Below, piece after piece: positions 1 to 13,591 of a DNA stretch of 64,000 nucleotides. The position numbers were made by a program, and so were the translations under genes. The DNA comes from Hypholoma sublateritium FD-334 SS-4 (lineage: Eukaryota; Basidiomycota; Agaricomycetes; Agaricales; Strophariaceae): positions 62,001 to 126,000 of the forward strand of contig KN817572.1 of the NCBI GenBank assembly GCA_000827495.1, given 5' to 3'. Position 1 is the first letter of the stretch; each line of letters begins with the position of its first letter. Below the pieces are notes generated by a model that worked only from the letters and a program-made list of their open reading frames with translations, did not search any database and was not told the DNA's origin.

Positions 1-441
1 CTTACCTATGTGCTGTACAGATCCGAATATTCATTGTCAACGCGAAATACTGTGTGTATGCGGTGTGGCTAGATAACAGGAAGCGCCTGATAGAGTCGAT
101 CCAAGACCAAGGCATCTTATCATTCCACCTGCTGTCCGATTATTTCTTGTGTTGGTGGTATGCCAGATTCAAACTCGTTCACAACGATATCCAGCTGAAG
201 TCAGCGCTCTTCAAACAGGAGATACGAAAACGCTTACATAAAACTATCCTTAATCGAAGCTTTTATGGATTTGGACGCTTCCCGCAATAAATACAGGGCA
301 TGGCTGCGAGGCCTATGGCTCAAAGGCTTCGAGGGCGCTCACAATGCAGCATCCGGATTGTCAATCGAGTAGACATGTATCATATATTTTATAATGACAC
401 AGACAATAATATATTAACATAGCTCCATACCGCGAGACCAT
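1..441. other. Left edge, no confident gene
   Basis: This stretch lies downstream of the SUB1 stop codon. A plus-strand reading frame is open from about 20 to 290. A second short frame starts with ATG at 265, ends at 372 and encodes 35 residues rich in Trp and Gly. They are in different frames, and I found no splice pair that joins them. They could be the last exons of a gene entering from the left, but no domain is recognisable, so no CDS is called. Confidence 0.3.
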
Positions 442-1058
442 TCATGATTTCTCTTGGTCTGCTGCTTTTTTTTGGTCCGCAAATAACTTGTCGATAACAT
501 CCGCTCTTCCGCTCAACAGTTTCCACTGCCAAAGCAATTGTACCAATTGTGAGCCGCGGAACTTGGGCAGTAGAAAAACTCCCCACCTGATCGAGATTTA
601 GAGAAATGCCCTTTTTCCCTGGCTTTTCTTCTCCGGGTTCTCCATAGTACTCGCGTATGTCTAGCAGCGCCACACCTTTGAACGATCTGACAACGGCTCG
701 TCTTTTCTTTCCCAGGTCGATGTATTTATCGCCTTCGGCATTGACGAGAACTTTTATTTCGTTCGAATTGTCGTCAGTAAGATCTTGTTTCTACAGTGTG
801 TGTTGTTGGTAAGGCCAACTTGATTGTGAACCGACACTTTGGAGTGCTTGCAGACTCACCGATGTTGATTCTTTGTTGGCTTCGAACTTAGGTTTTTTTA
901 TAGTGGGAGCGGTAGCCTTCTATAAAATGAGAATTTAGCTAGGGTCGTTATTTTGAGGCTACGCTAATTGAGAGGTATACCTTTTTCAACGGTGCTTTCT
1001 GAGAGATAGGGGCATCCGATCCTTCGTCACTACTTGCAGAATCTTTTCGCTTCGGCAT
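442..1058 (-). CDS. SUB1: RNA polymerase II coactivator PC4/Sub1
   Basis: Single-stranded-DNA-binding transcription coactivator of the PC4/Sub1 family, which acts in the nucleus in Pol II initiation and DNA protection. Four exons read cleanly (981-1058, 860-919, 587-790, 442-525) and give 141 residues. The N-terminal part is Lys/Ser/Asp-rich and starts [13 protein letters not shown], like the acidic-basic leader of PC4. The C-terminal half is the PC4 fold: a beta strand ending [17 protein letters not shown], then [20 protein letters not shown], then ISLNLDQ joined by the last intron to WKLL. The R-EYY and PGKKGISL signatures are near-invariant in the family. The length is normal for a fungal Sub1. 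The start is the first ATG in frame with the leader. The gene is divergent from the HECT ligase gene, with 341 bases between start codons. Confidence 0.96.
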
Positions 1059-1399
1059 TTATTTAAGGTACAAGCCCAAGTATATAGATCGAGCTTTGAC
1101 ACGGATGAGTGCAGTGTTTTCGTGACGTGAGTATCTGAATATTTTGGTTGAAGTTCGTTGACGCGTTCAAACTTCAAAGCGCGACGCGTGTCCGAAGCGA
1201 GTCACGATTGCACCCGACTGTTACGCACGTTACATGCAAATTGCGTCAGCAATCTCGCTAAGTTTCCCTCCTGCCCAACTCCTGCCCCTTTCAGGATTTC
1301 AGTAGCAATCCAACCATCATCCCTTCATCATCTACTTTCATTGTGCAACGTGGGCTTGCCAGAATACACCTGTGTCTTCCCCTGGCGTAGCTGCCGAGT
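1059..1399. promoter_or_regulatory. Shared divergent upstream region of SUB1 and the HECT ligase
   Basis: 341 bases separate the two start codons, so both promoters must lie here. The last 150 bases before the HECT ligase ATG are rich in pyrimidines (CCTCCTGCCC, CATCATCCCTTC), a common feature of fungal promoters without a TATA box. I see no clear TATA element. Confidence 0.5.
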
Positions 1400-4300
1400 A
1401 TGAAGATCCTCCCAAAATCTAAGAAGGCAATTCCACCGGTTTGTGCTCTCATCTCCACAACGCGTCTACCAAGGCTGAAACTAGATAACCTAGCCTCTTC
1501 CAGTGGCGGAACTTATTGCTAAATTTCTCAACGCCTCTCCGAAAGAGTTAGTTGAAATATTGAAACACGCAGATTCTTGGAAATGGCCGCGTTCGGATTT
1601 AAATGCATGGATCAAGGTTCTCAATAGGTTCGACGACATCATGGATGAGATTATCCAAGAGTACAACATCGACAAACTACAGTTAAACCCTTTCTCCATA
1701 GACACCAAAGAACTCTTGTCTGAGATCCTCCGCTTCGAACGCCTCCTCCTGGAAAATTCTACGAACAGGAAAACCTTCAATTCATATGATGTGAAGTCTC
1801 ATATTCTCTGTACATTTCATACATATATCTAACATACATACTGCAGCGCTTAAATAACCTCTTGTCGACGTCAGACCTCGACATTCTTATTCTGGCGTTA
1901 AATTTGCTTCTTCGTCCTTCGCAACAATACTCCGCTCAACCAGCGGTGTCCCATGCTCTTAGCATATCCACAGCTCGACTGCAATCTCTAGCACGAAGGT
2001 GGCCCCATCTGCGGGAGCATGGGATAGGCCTTGTCGACCTTGCTGGTGATGAAGGAATGGAAGATCTCGATGGTATTCCCCCAGAGGCTCGTGAAGTCAA
2101 TTTCAGCTTTTACCGGACAGACACATCAAACAACGCTGAAGCAGAGAAGGTATTGAACGAAGTTCCCGAAGTATCCGCAGCATCTCCGCGAAAGTTATCA
2201 TCCGTCACGCCAATAACAGCGCAAATATCAACTGCCGTCCAAATCAGACTTGAGGAGCAGACAATCATTGCAAAGCCAGTGATGAATGTGCTCGCAGAAA
2301 CCGTTCAGAGCCACTCTGTTCCGGAAAGTGAAACTTTCGAATTATTGTGTCGTATCCGATCTGCTTCTTCGTTGTCTGCTGGAAAGAAAGCGGATCGCGA
2401 GAAATTGGTCGTTGTTCGCTTGCTCGCCATAGCGATATACGGGCATACGCACTCAGAATCTCAGGCGACTTCGGCTCTTTTTCTATACGAGCCTGATCTT
2501 ATCTCTCACATTGCTGAACTTTTGCAAGTCGACCGCAACATCTCCACCATCGTCCAAACCGCAGCCATCGCGGCACTAGACGCAATCGCAAGGTATAAGA
2601 ACAAGGTCCAGGAAGTGTTGACTGCGGTCAATGCTGGCGTTAACCATGGAATACTCATGGCTTTGGTCCGAAGCATGGTGGTCGAAGTGGCGGATCCCGA
2701 GTCAAAACTTCCTCACTCATTCATAGAAGCATTGCTGTCCTTCATCACTTACATAGCTTCTCATGCATCTGGAGGAAACATGGTCGTTGGTGCAGGTCTG
2801 ATCCCTCTCTTAATTCAGATCATGGAAAACAAATCTCCACGACGCCTTCCCGCGATATCAAAGACGATGCAATTAGTGGATAACATCCTGTACAGCTTTA
2901 CAAATGCTTTCAGCCTCTTCTGTGCTTCACGAGGGGTTGATGTCGTGGTAGAGAGAATTGAGGTGTGTCCTTCGCCATATCTATTTCTCTTTGTATGGTC
3001 TGACTCTCTGTATAGTATGAAATTGAGTTTGACATCAAAGAGTTTGCTGTAAATTACCAACCGTGCACAATCGCCGGCACAGGTAAGAGTAAATGTCATT
3101 TGAGCGCAAATGTTACTGATTGCGCTTTCTCAGGTGAATTGCCCATTCAACGTATCGCAGTCCTGAAGCACATCTTAAGGTCCATGCATCGCATGATGCA
3201 ATCTTCTGGTACGGCAGAGGGCCTTCGTGGTCTCATTGATATGTCTCTTTTGAAGTCGATCAAAAAAATCATGGAATATCGTGGGCTTTTTGGCTCCAAT
3301 ATATTACCTCTGGGTAAGCAATGTTCGCTTTCCGCCCTGAAAGCGTCCACAACTTACCGTAATACAGCCATCAACATCATGTCGACCTTTGTTCACAACG
3401 AACCAACCTCTCTAGCAATCATTCAAGAAGCTGGTTTGCCGGAAACTTTCTATAAAGCCATAGAATTAGGAATAGAACCTGCCATTGAGGTATGTATAAT
3501 TGATAATTCGCGACCCTAATACCATCTTCATGTTTTCAATCAACCAGGTTATACAGTCCATCCCGAACGCGATCGGTGCTCTGTGTCTTAACGAAACTGG
3601 TCAGGGCCAGCTAAAGAAACGGCCAAGCATCATTCCGGCCATATTCTCCATATTCACCTCCGAACGGCATCTCAAAGTCTTGATTGACAAAGAGAATGCA
3701 GTCATTATCGGAACAGCTGTCGATGAACTAATCCGGCACCATCCCTCCTTGAAAGTACCAGTGTTTGATTCTCTGCAGGCTACGCTCAGTCGCATAGAAG
3801 ATCTCGGTGCTTGTTATGTACCACCGACAGATATCGAACGTTGGTATCAATTAATGCCCACATCGGTAGTCTCTCCTTCCGACGGTGACGTCGTGATGCA
3901 AGATGAAAGCTCTGATAACGGACAAAACCTTCCGGTTACCTCGACGTCGGAAGTGCCGGAAGAAGAGAGTGAAGAAGAGAGCAAAGGACACGACAACATT
4001 GTCGTTTCTTACGTTGATATCGTCGGCCGAGTCAGTTATAACCATTATTCCTTCTTCTACTTATCCTTATTCGTTGTTTCATAGTTTTTGGAGGGGTTTT
4101 TCCAACACCCTCCTCACTGCAAGGATTTTGTCACCACTACGGATGGTTTGCAACGATTCGGCAGGCTTACAGGACTGCCATGCCTACCGTATGACTTTGC
4201 AAATAGTGTTGCATCTGACTCGATGGTGCAAGTGCTGCGCACCATGACGGAAGTGGCCACTAACGAAACCTTACTTCACCTCTCTGAGATAGTAAGGGTA

Positions 4301-7300
4301 TCCTTAAATGATACCAAGTTCTTTTGGGACCCAATCAAGGAGCCCTCAAAACTTCTGCCCTTCGTCGATCTTTTGGGTATGTTTATTAAATACGGGATGC
4401 CTTTGCTTTCATCTTTCTAAAAAGAGCCTTTTGCCACTATTAGCCGATGATACTGAAATGGCCAACCAACGCTTTCGCAGCCTTGTCGTCCTACATATCC
4501 GAATTACGTTGCTTTCGGACGTTTTTGCTACTGCTGGCCAATCACAGGGCCGAGCGGCAATTGGCCTTTTGCAAACGCTCATGAACAATACGCCGTTACA
4601 GGTCCTGACAGACCTTGGCACACTCCATCGGGCCAGTATTTGGGAAAATATAGCGCTCAACGTTGGCCTATCGGCGAAGGGAATAGAAGTTGAACCCGTC
4701 GCGGGTTCCACCCCATTGGGATCTCCCGCTCAAGTAGCATCTGAGCTTCCGGCTATGGATGCTCCGGTCTCTGCAAATGGTCACAGTGCAGCGAACGGAG
4801 TACCATCGCAAGATGCCGCAGTCAACGTGAGCTCTACCGTCGTAAAACAGGACACCCCACGCGATTGGAACGCGGCATCCCTTAGGCATCTTACCCAAGG
4901 TCTGCCGAATGCATTAGCACCATTTTTTCAAGGTATTTGCTCCTCAACTGGCCATATACTTCTGCACATGTCTGAAAATACCATTCTCCCTTAGCTATGG
5001 TAAAGATGTTCCATGCTCGAAGAAATCCGGACCCCTCCCAAAAGAAACAAATAACGGAATCTTCAAAAATTGTTGCCGATATTATGCTGTCACATCTTAG
5101 TCTCAGAGATTATGGTATGAAATTATTAACCGTGAGACCGAAATTGATCTGACGTTCTTCAGATGACGCAGGATCGCTGTATAATTACTACAGTCTGGTT
5201 TTCGCGCTGTTCACGCTCCTGCTTATCGATGGTATGTCGCAAGAGCTTGGTCATCAAATCTCGAACTCACCTTGTTATCGTTATTCTAGAGCGCACGTCC
5301 ACGAACACACTGCATACGGTGGAGCTCTATGCTTTTTACCAGCGCGGAGGCTTCGATGCCATCTTCGATATTTGCAACCATCTAATCGGGAAGATCGAGG
5401 GATTGGTACAAATTAAGGAAGCAGATCGTTCCCCTTCAGTGAAAAAAGATCTATCGAATGCATATGGTGCCATCAAAATGGCCTTGCATTTCATTTATCC
5501 CATCGTCTCTACCAAACCACTTTTTGAATCTGGCCAAACGTTATTGCTAGTCTCCCGCGACAAACCAGATACCGATCCAAATTACTTCGAGCCACATAAC
5601 TTTCTGGTCAGATTGCGAGTAGCTGCTCTACCTTTGGTTCGTAATCTCTGGGATGCATCATGGCTGTTACAGGCGCCTATTGCTGTCAGCCGGTATGTGG
5701 TTCGAACCGTACTCGAAATTGCGAACGGGGAAAACGAGGAAACCAAGTCCGATCCTTTAGCAGACATAGGCGGCATAGGGATCTCCACCACCACAGCAAA
5801 TGTACCGCGTTCTGGCCCGGACGAAGCGCGTATCAGGATCTTGACAGATATGGGTTTCCCTCGTCTAGCCGCAACGAATGCCCTCATACGGACCCATAAC
5901 AATGTCAACAGTGCAACTGAATTTCTCTTGGCCCAACCATTTCTGCAACCGGATCCCCTTCCACAAGACGCACCAGTAGCGCCAAATCCCATTCCAGCTA
6001 GTCCACCGCAGGTACCAGTCGGCGATGAATCTGTTGGCTCGTCTACACCGAGCAGTGCAGAGCAGCCGCCAATTGCTTTGGTCCAAAATACCACTCACGA
6101 TATTGAATCGGTTCCTGACGTACCCGGAAAGACCGCTGACGAGTGGCGGAAACAGCTGGACGAATCTAGAGATCCATTAAAGGCCAGAATTAGTCGACAG
6201 TCTTTGCTACTCATTGACGAGCATCTTTCCCTTCTATTTGACCTACACATTGCTTTTACCAAAACTAGTAGTCACCAAAAGCAAGCCGTTCGCGATCTCG
6301 TTGACGACGTCTACGAATTCTCTAAGCACGCATATGACATCCATGAACAGGCCCTCGCAAACAGATGTCGTCTACTTGCTCTTGTCCTTTGCGAAAGACC
6401 TGGATCGCTGGATCAAGATATGCGTGATACGTCGATGGAATATTTACTGGCTCTAATATCGTCAAAACTCGATCTAGAACATCCTCCGAAATGGCTTGCC
6501 GCTCATCTCTTGGTCACAGAGGCCCTCTTTACACTTTCGGACGAGCCTAAATCCATATTACTGCCCAAGGAAAACCAACCTGTGGTGATAGAACCTATAC
6601 CTGTTGGCCCCCCTCGGTCTGAAGCCAAGTCCTCTGTATTTGACTTCTGTCTCCGCCTGCTTGCTGTTGATGATTTACCCGCTGATGAACTATTGTCGGT
6701 TTTGCGACTATTCGTCCTCCTTACACGAGATAGAAATATGGCTGGTCAATTTGTCCAGCGTGATGGGCTAACATTACTATTCAAACGCATCAGTGCATCG
6801 GCTGTGTCAGGTGGTTCGTCATACATTGCTGCAATTCTGCGGCACATCGTAGAAGATGCGTCGACGGTTCAAAATATTATGCAGCAAACAGTCAAACGAT
6901 ATTTCAACCAACCGAGAGCAAGGCCTGTCGACGTGAACACATATGTCAGGAACTGTAGCGCCATTGCCTTACGGGATGTTGATATCTTCATTGATACCAC
7001 GAAATCTCTTTGCCAACTGGAACAGCCATTTTCTGCAGCTCCTCACATCAAACTCAAGGCCCCTATCATGGCGGAGAAGGCGAAAGAAGGCCAAGAAGTC
7101 GAGCCTTCCTCAGATATGCAAGTGGACAGTCCTGCGAACTCTCCCAGTGCTCCTCAAAAGTCTGCAGAAAGCGTGATGCATCTTCTTGTCACCGAACTGA
7201 TGAATACGGCGAAGGTAATTAGTGAAGCTTCGTCTACAACGGCCGCGACAGACATCCCAATAACGTCCACCACAGCATCAGCGGAATTCGTCCAAGCTGA

Positions 7301-10300
7301 AGTTTCCCCTACACCAAGCGCTAGTGTCCCGGGTTTCCCCTTGTCCGTTGATATCAGCGATAAGAATCAATATCTATGCTTTCTGATGCAATGCCTCACA
7401 GAACTGTTATTTTCATACGATGCCTGCAAAGTCGTGTTTTTGACATATTCAGTCAAGAAACGCCTTCATCAATCGCAGCCAAAGGAATCAAATAACAAAT
7501 TCAGGACTGTTACTCTCCATTTCCTGCTTTCTGAGCTTGTGACCTATGGAACTACAAACCCTACATCTGATTCAAAACAGCGCAACAAAGCTCTGCTTTG
7601 TAGCTGGGCAATGAATGTTATTGGCGCTCTATGCGTTGATTCAGCCTCTTCGCATGAGACCAAGGAGGTATCGCCTGATCTCACCTTTGTACGGAAATTT
7701 GTGTTGGAAACCATCAGTCGCTCTATCAAAGAATTGTCGTCGACTTCAGAAAATATCGATGCGAGATATGGCCGTCTCCTTGCCTTGGCTGATCTTTGTC
7801 ACAGATTACTCACTGTCAGAGTCAACCCGACCTCCAGAAAGAATCAAGATGACATCCCAACGCATGTCGCCAAAATCATGCTGGAGAAAAACTTTGTCGC
7901 TATCTTGACTACAGCCCTGGCTGAAGTGGACCTTAACTATCCCAATGTTCGTAACCTGGTCGCCGCAATCCTTCGTCCGTTGGAACATCTGTGAGTTCCG
8001 TCGAAGTTACCTCGTAATCAATCTAATAAATATCAGGACAAAAATTGCAATCAAAATGAGCAAAAGCTCTACTAAAAACAAGGATGATGCGCAGAAGGAT
8101 GCGAGTGTATCGTCTGAGTCAGAAGATGACGAAGAAAACACTGCCGATGCTTCCAGAGAAGAGACTCCCGACCTTTATCGTAATTCTGCCCTTGGCATGT
8201 ATTCTGGCGTACGTTTCTATCCTCAACAATCTCTTAGTTATTTTCCAAATTTTAATTTTAACCCCTCAGGAAATGGACGATACTCATTATTCCGACGACG
8301 AAGACATGGATGAAGGCGATGAGGACGACGAAGACGTTGAGATGGAATACGGAGACGAAACTGGAAGTGAAGACACATCTGCTTCGGAGTCTGAGGGGGG
8401 GGAGGACGATCTGGATCATGTTACTCAGGACTCTGTTGAAGGTTGGGATGAAGGAGATGAAGAGGATGAAGAGGATTTAGTAGCAAACGAGGATGCCGAC
8501 GAGGGTGAAGAAGATCAAGATGATGATGACGACCGAGAGGACGAGGAGGGCGAAGATGAGGACGACAACGAAGGTATGATGTGGGAGGTATGTTCATCTT
8601 TTGATTTTTTTGCATTCTGGGAATGTAAATTGATCGTGCCCAGGATATGCAGGAAGAAGCAGGAAATCTGGGGCTGGCATTGGAAAACATTGACGATGAA
8701 GCAGGTCATGGAGGTGCGTATATATTTCAAGAGTTTATCTGTCCAAAGTTGATCTAACACTACAGTGCCTATACAAGTAAATCACGAAGAAGATGAACCA
8801 GAGATGGCCTCGGATGAAGAGGAATATGTCATTGATAATGGTCATTTCCACAATGATGGTATCTTCAGCTTCGGCGAAGCATTTTTCGATGCCGGAATTC
8901 GTGACGGCGGAGGTCTATTTGTGCACCGACGAAATCGTGGCCCCGGTGCGTTTCTCTATAACTTGCTTCAACCATGAAATCTAATCCTACAGCAATAGAC
9001 CCCCAACCTTTTGGGCGGTCCAGAAATGCAACCACGGCACCAGAAGCGACGACCCATCCTTTGCTACTAGATATGTCTTCGGCCAACCGGCCGAATAATG
9101 CCCCCAGTAGAGGATTACGTCACGCCCAAAGAATTCTCGGAGGCCCTCCCAGCCTCCTGCAAACAATCGATGAAATGCTTGGTGAAGGCTCTCTCCAAAT
9201 GTTGCAGCAAATCATCTCCCATGATGGCGGAGGACCCGAAGCATTCCGCATCGAAGTACCTGCGGGGACTATTCTCCATAGCCGACGTTTCCTGGGCCAT
9301 TCTGGCAGGCCCGAGAGAGTTCCTAGGCCCCAGAGTCATAAACAGGGCCGTGAATTTGACCCGTTGCTCACTCTACAAAGATGGGCGGAAGAGATGAAGA
9401 TTTTACATGGAGATTTCGTTACTGAACGTGTTGGCAGACTTGCGAACCATGTGTCCCTGGCCATGTTCCCCGCTGCTTTGGAGGAAATCAAGCAACACAA
9501 GCTCCGCCAAGAAGATGAAAATAAACGGATTGAAGAAACCTCTAAAGCAAGTGAAATCGAGGCCGAAAAACTACTAGAATCGACCGCTGTCGTCGTCGAC
9601 TCCGATGGCAATCTAGATGCCGCCGAGGCTATTATCCCACCGACATTGCAAGACGTACAGCCAGACATGCCTATGGGTGATGCATCATCAACAGATGCAG
9701 ACGCAGAAATGGCCGATGCACCTGAGATATCCTCCGTTCCTTCAACGGTGACACCTCCAAACGAAACTACAGGTGCATCGGAAGAAACCTCTGCTGAGGC
9801 CGCAGCCAGCACAAGTAGCAGTGTCCCTGAGCGGATAACGGTCATGATACATGGAAGTGCCATAGATATTACCGACACCGGGATTGATCCAACGTTCCTC
9901 GAAGCTCTTCCCGATGATATGCGCGAAGAGGTCTTGAATCAGCATGTTCGTGATCAGCAAGCAGCCAGAGTCGAACGACCGCCGGATTCTCAGATCAGCT
10001 CCGAATTTCTCGATGCCTTACCCCCCGAAATCCGCGCAGAGATCATTCAGCAAGAGGCCATGGAGAGAGCGCGCCTTAGGAGTGAGGAAGCGGCGCGAGG
10101 TCCTCCCAGAGAGGCAGCAGAAATCGATCCAGCCAGTTTCATTGCCAGCTTAGACCCCACGCTTCGACAGGCCGTTCTTCTGGATCAAGATGACGGTTTC
10201 ATACAATCATTACCTTCGCATATGATTGCGGAAGCGGGCGCCTATCGAGAAGAAACACACACAGGAGGCACTGCATCTCACCGCACTCCTATACGTACGA

Positions 10301-13300
10301 TCCCAACACAAGCATCAGTTCGTAAATATACGCCTCAGCACGATGCTATATTCTTGTTAGATCGGGCCAGTGTCGCTGTCCTCGTCCGGCTGTTATTCTT
10401 TCCGCAAGTTCTCAAGAAAACCTTACTTTTCAAGGTTCTTGTCAATTTGTGTGAAAATGCCAAAACAAGAGTAGAACTCTTCAATATTCTCTTGAGCATC
10501 CTTCAAGATGGAACGGCTGATTTGGCGGCAGTGGACAAAAGTTTTTCGCAGATGACAGTTCGCAATCGCGATGCTAAAGCTTCGACTCCGAAGACGGTAG
10601 GAAAGCAAAGGGCCACCAACGAGTATCTCGCTGCTTTGGCGCTACCTGTGCAGCAAATGGACGCCGTTCCCGATTTGATCACTCAACGGTGTCTCGAAGC
10701 CTTGACATATATTGTCAGCACCAATGAACTATCTTCTTTGTTTTTCCTGACAGAACATGATTTACCGCTTGGGCTTCGAAAGACAACAACGAAAAAAGGA
10801 AAGGGAAAAGAGAAACAAACTATTCAAACACATTATCCACTTGTCCTTCTCCTTAACCTCCTTGATCGCCAGAGCCTCCTGAGGACTCCTGCCATTCTCG
10901 AGTCCGTCGTCGGTTTGCTTGCTACGGTCACACGGCCGCTAACAACATTGAAGGACAAAGTCGAAAATGTAGAAGGAGGACCTTCTGGGACGCCATCTCT
11001 CCTTGCGAATGTCACTCAAGAAGGATTGCCGATTGTTACGGCTGTTCAAGCCGTGGCGGACCCTACCGTGTTGTCTGCTTCCGAAGCTGTTGTTGATTCA
11101 TCAATACAACCTATGGGTAAGTCTTCATATTTTCGCGCATTATAATGTTTCCTGAATGGCATGTTCCTAGGCACACCTGCTCCTGCTACTGTGCCCCCAT
11201 CAGTGTCAAAAGATACGGGAAAGCTAGCTGCAGATGCTATTGAAGACAAATTTCTGCTTGCACATCCCCCGCAGATCCCCAATTCGACGCTACGGCTTAT
11301 CGTCAACATTCTTACCATTGGCGAGTGCTCGGGTCGTACGTTCCAGCAAAGCTTAGCATTGATTCAGAACTTATCCAATATACCTGACTCCCGTGATGTC
11401 ATCGCGCATGAACTCAAGGCCAAAGCGCAAGAATTCGGCCAGATCCTGTACACCGATCTTGATGAATTGGCCACAGCCTTGCAACAAAAATCGCAAAGCA
11501 ACATAATGGTCAGCTCAGTGGCAGCGAAGTTTTCTCCTGCATCGTCTACGCAAGCCAAACTATTGAGGGTCCTCAAAACGATCGACTATATGTACACCCC
11601 AAGGACTACTACATCGATAGGTGCCTCTGCAGCAACAAGCGACGATATTGAGAAAGTGCAAACTATATATGAATCATTCCGATTTACCCCTCTTTGGCGC
11701 TGCCTAGGAGATTGTCTATCAGTCATCAGCGAAGATACCGAAACCTCACATATAGCTACAGTCTTGCTCCCGTTGATCGAGTCGCTGATGGTGGTCTGTA
11801 AATTTGTTGGCTCCAAGGCGCAAATCATTGTTCCTCGTGCTCTGCGGGCTTCTGCCTCTCCAAGGTCTCCGGCAACCCCACGCGAATCCATGGAGGAACT
11901 GTTTATCTCTTTCACCGATGTTCATCGGAAAATACTCAACTTGATGGTTCGCAATAACCCATCTCTAATGAGTGGATCCTTCTCTTTACTGGTGAATAAT
12001 TCTCGCGTGCTCGATTTCGACAACAAAAGGAATTACTTCAATCAACAATTGCATCGTAAGCCGCACATGCGCGAACACTACGGGACATTGCAATTAAATG
12101 TTCGACGAGCACGGGTTTTCGAAGATAGTTTCTCATACCTTCAACGAAAAACAGGAGATCAAATCAAGCACGGCAAATTGAGTATTCGCTTTTATGAGGA
12201 AGAAGGTGTTGACGCTGGGGGCCTTACTCGAGAATGGTTCCAGATTCTTGCTCGACAAATGTTCAATCCAAATAATGCTCTCTTCCAACCTTGTGCAGCA
12301 GACAAACTCACATATCAGCCCAACAAAAACTCGTGGGTAAATCCTGAACATTTGTCATTCTTCAAATTTGTGGGTCGCGTTATCGGGAAAGCTATCTATG
12401 ACGGGCGATTGTTGGATGCATATTTTGCGCGAAGTCTATATCGCCAATTGCTCGGAAAACCAGTGGACTACAAAGATGTGGAATGGGTAGATCCGGAGTA
12501 TTATAACTCGCTGTGCTGGATCTTAGAGAACGACCCTACAGCCTTAGACCTCACATTCAGCGTCGAGGCGGATGAAGTAAGCAACTAGTCTAATGACCCA
12601 CTCAATACTGATATTCTTCCAGTTTGGAGTAAACCGAATTGTACCTTTAAAAGAAGAAGGTGAATCAATCTCTGTCACTCAGGAAAACAAGCGGGAATTT
12701 GTTCAACTATCGGCTCAATATCGCCTCTATTCGTCAATCAAGGATCAAATAGAAAACCTCTCGAATGGGTTCTATGAAATCATTCCGAAAGATCTGATCA
12801 CTATCGTACGTGAAAGTGCAATAATACTTTTTGTTTGCAACTGATAGGTTTTCATAGTTCAATGAGCAAGAACTTGAACTTTTGATTTCGGGGACGCCTG
12901 ATATTGACGTTGACGAGTGGAAATCGGCCACCGAATACAATGGATATACAAGCTCGGATCCCAATATTGTTTGGTGGTGGCGGGCCCTCAAGTCTTTCAA
13001 TCGCGAAGAGCGCGCTAAGGTTCTTAGCTTTGCAACCGGTACATCCCGAGTACCTTTAAGTGGCTTCTTGGATCTCCAAGGCGTTCAAGGAGTCCAGAAA
13101 TTCTCTATACATCGAGCTTATGGAGAACCTGATCGACTTCCTCAAGCTCACACGTGTAAGCGACATTTGGACCATTGGAAGTAATAGTATCTGACATATA
13201 AATATAGGCTTTAATCAGATTGATCTTCCTCAATATACATCTTACGAGATGTTGCGACAACAATTACTCATGGCGATCCATGAAGGCGGAGAAGGATTCG

Positions 13301-13311
13301 CGTTTAGCTAA
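1400..13311 (+). CDS. TOM1: Giant HECT-type E3 ubiquitin ligase, HUWE1/Tom1 family
   Basis: Ubiquitin ligase that takes ubiquitin from an E2 onto a HECT cysteine and transfers it to substrates. The yeast homologue Tom1 acts in mRNA export and degradation of excess histones and ribosomal proteins. I trace 21 exons: 1400-1438, 1494-1790, 1847-2962, 3016-3082, 3134-3313, 3368-3489, 3548-4030, 4085-4380, 4427-4932, 4995-5114, 5163-5231, 5290-7990, 8037-8208, 8270-8587, 8644-8713, 8766-8945, 8993-11116, 11171-12576, 12623-12805, 12858-13155, 13208-13311. They add up to about 3,616 residues, the usual Tom1 size. In order: helical DUF908/DUF913-like armadillo region; UBA domain near residue 1275 ([20 protein letters not shown]); Asp/Glu tract near 2060-2200; ubiquitin-binding repeats near 2540 ([28 protein letters not shown]); C-terminal HECT domain ending GGEGFAFS. 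The donor after exon 8 is uncertain: the consensus GTATGT there breaks frame, while GTTTAT four bases on keeps it. Confidence 0.96.
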
Positions 13312-13591
13312 AGCCTAGCACCGAAAGTATATATAGACGAATCAGGCGGACTGACCGGTAGCAATTATTAGTTCCAATGTACAATTTACCATGAGCCACT
13401 GCACGAGAATACACTTTTCATTCTTCATGCTATGCAAAGGACTGTTTGTTGCACGTTGATTACGTTCCGTGAACCGGTTATTGATATACCGGTGGTCCGG
13501 CTGGCATGAAGTTAAGTACTGTCCCGCACTGTCGTCTTCAACCCCGTCTACCGTCTTCGTTAATCTCTACATTCCTCCTCCTTGTCGAGTA

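Noticed and set aside
8270..8587. Asp/Glu tract, considered as a separate acidic chaperone-like gene
   Set aside because: Exons on both sides are in phase with it; acidic tracts are normal in HUWE1/Tom1 proteins.
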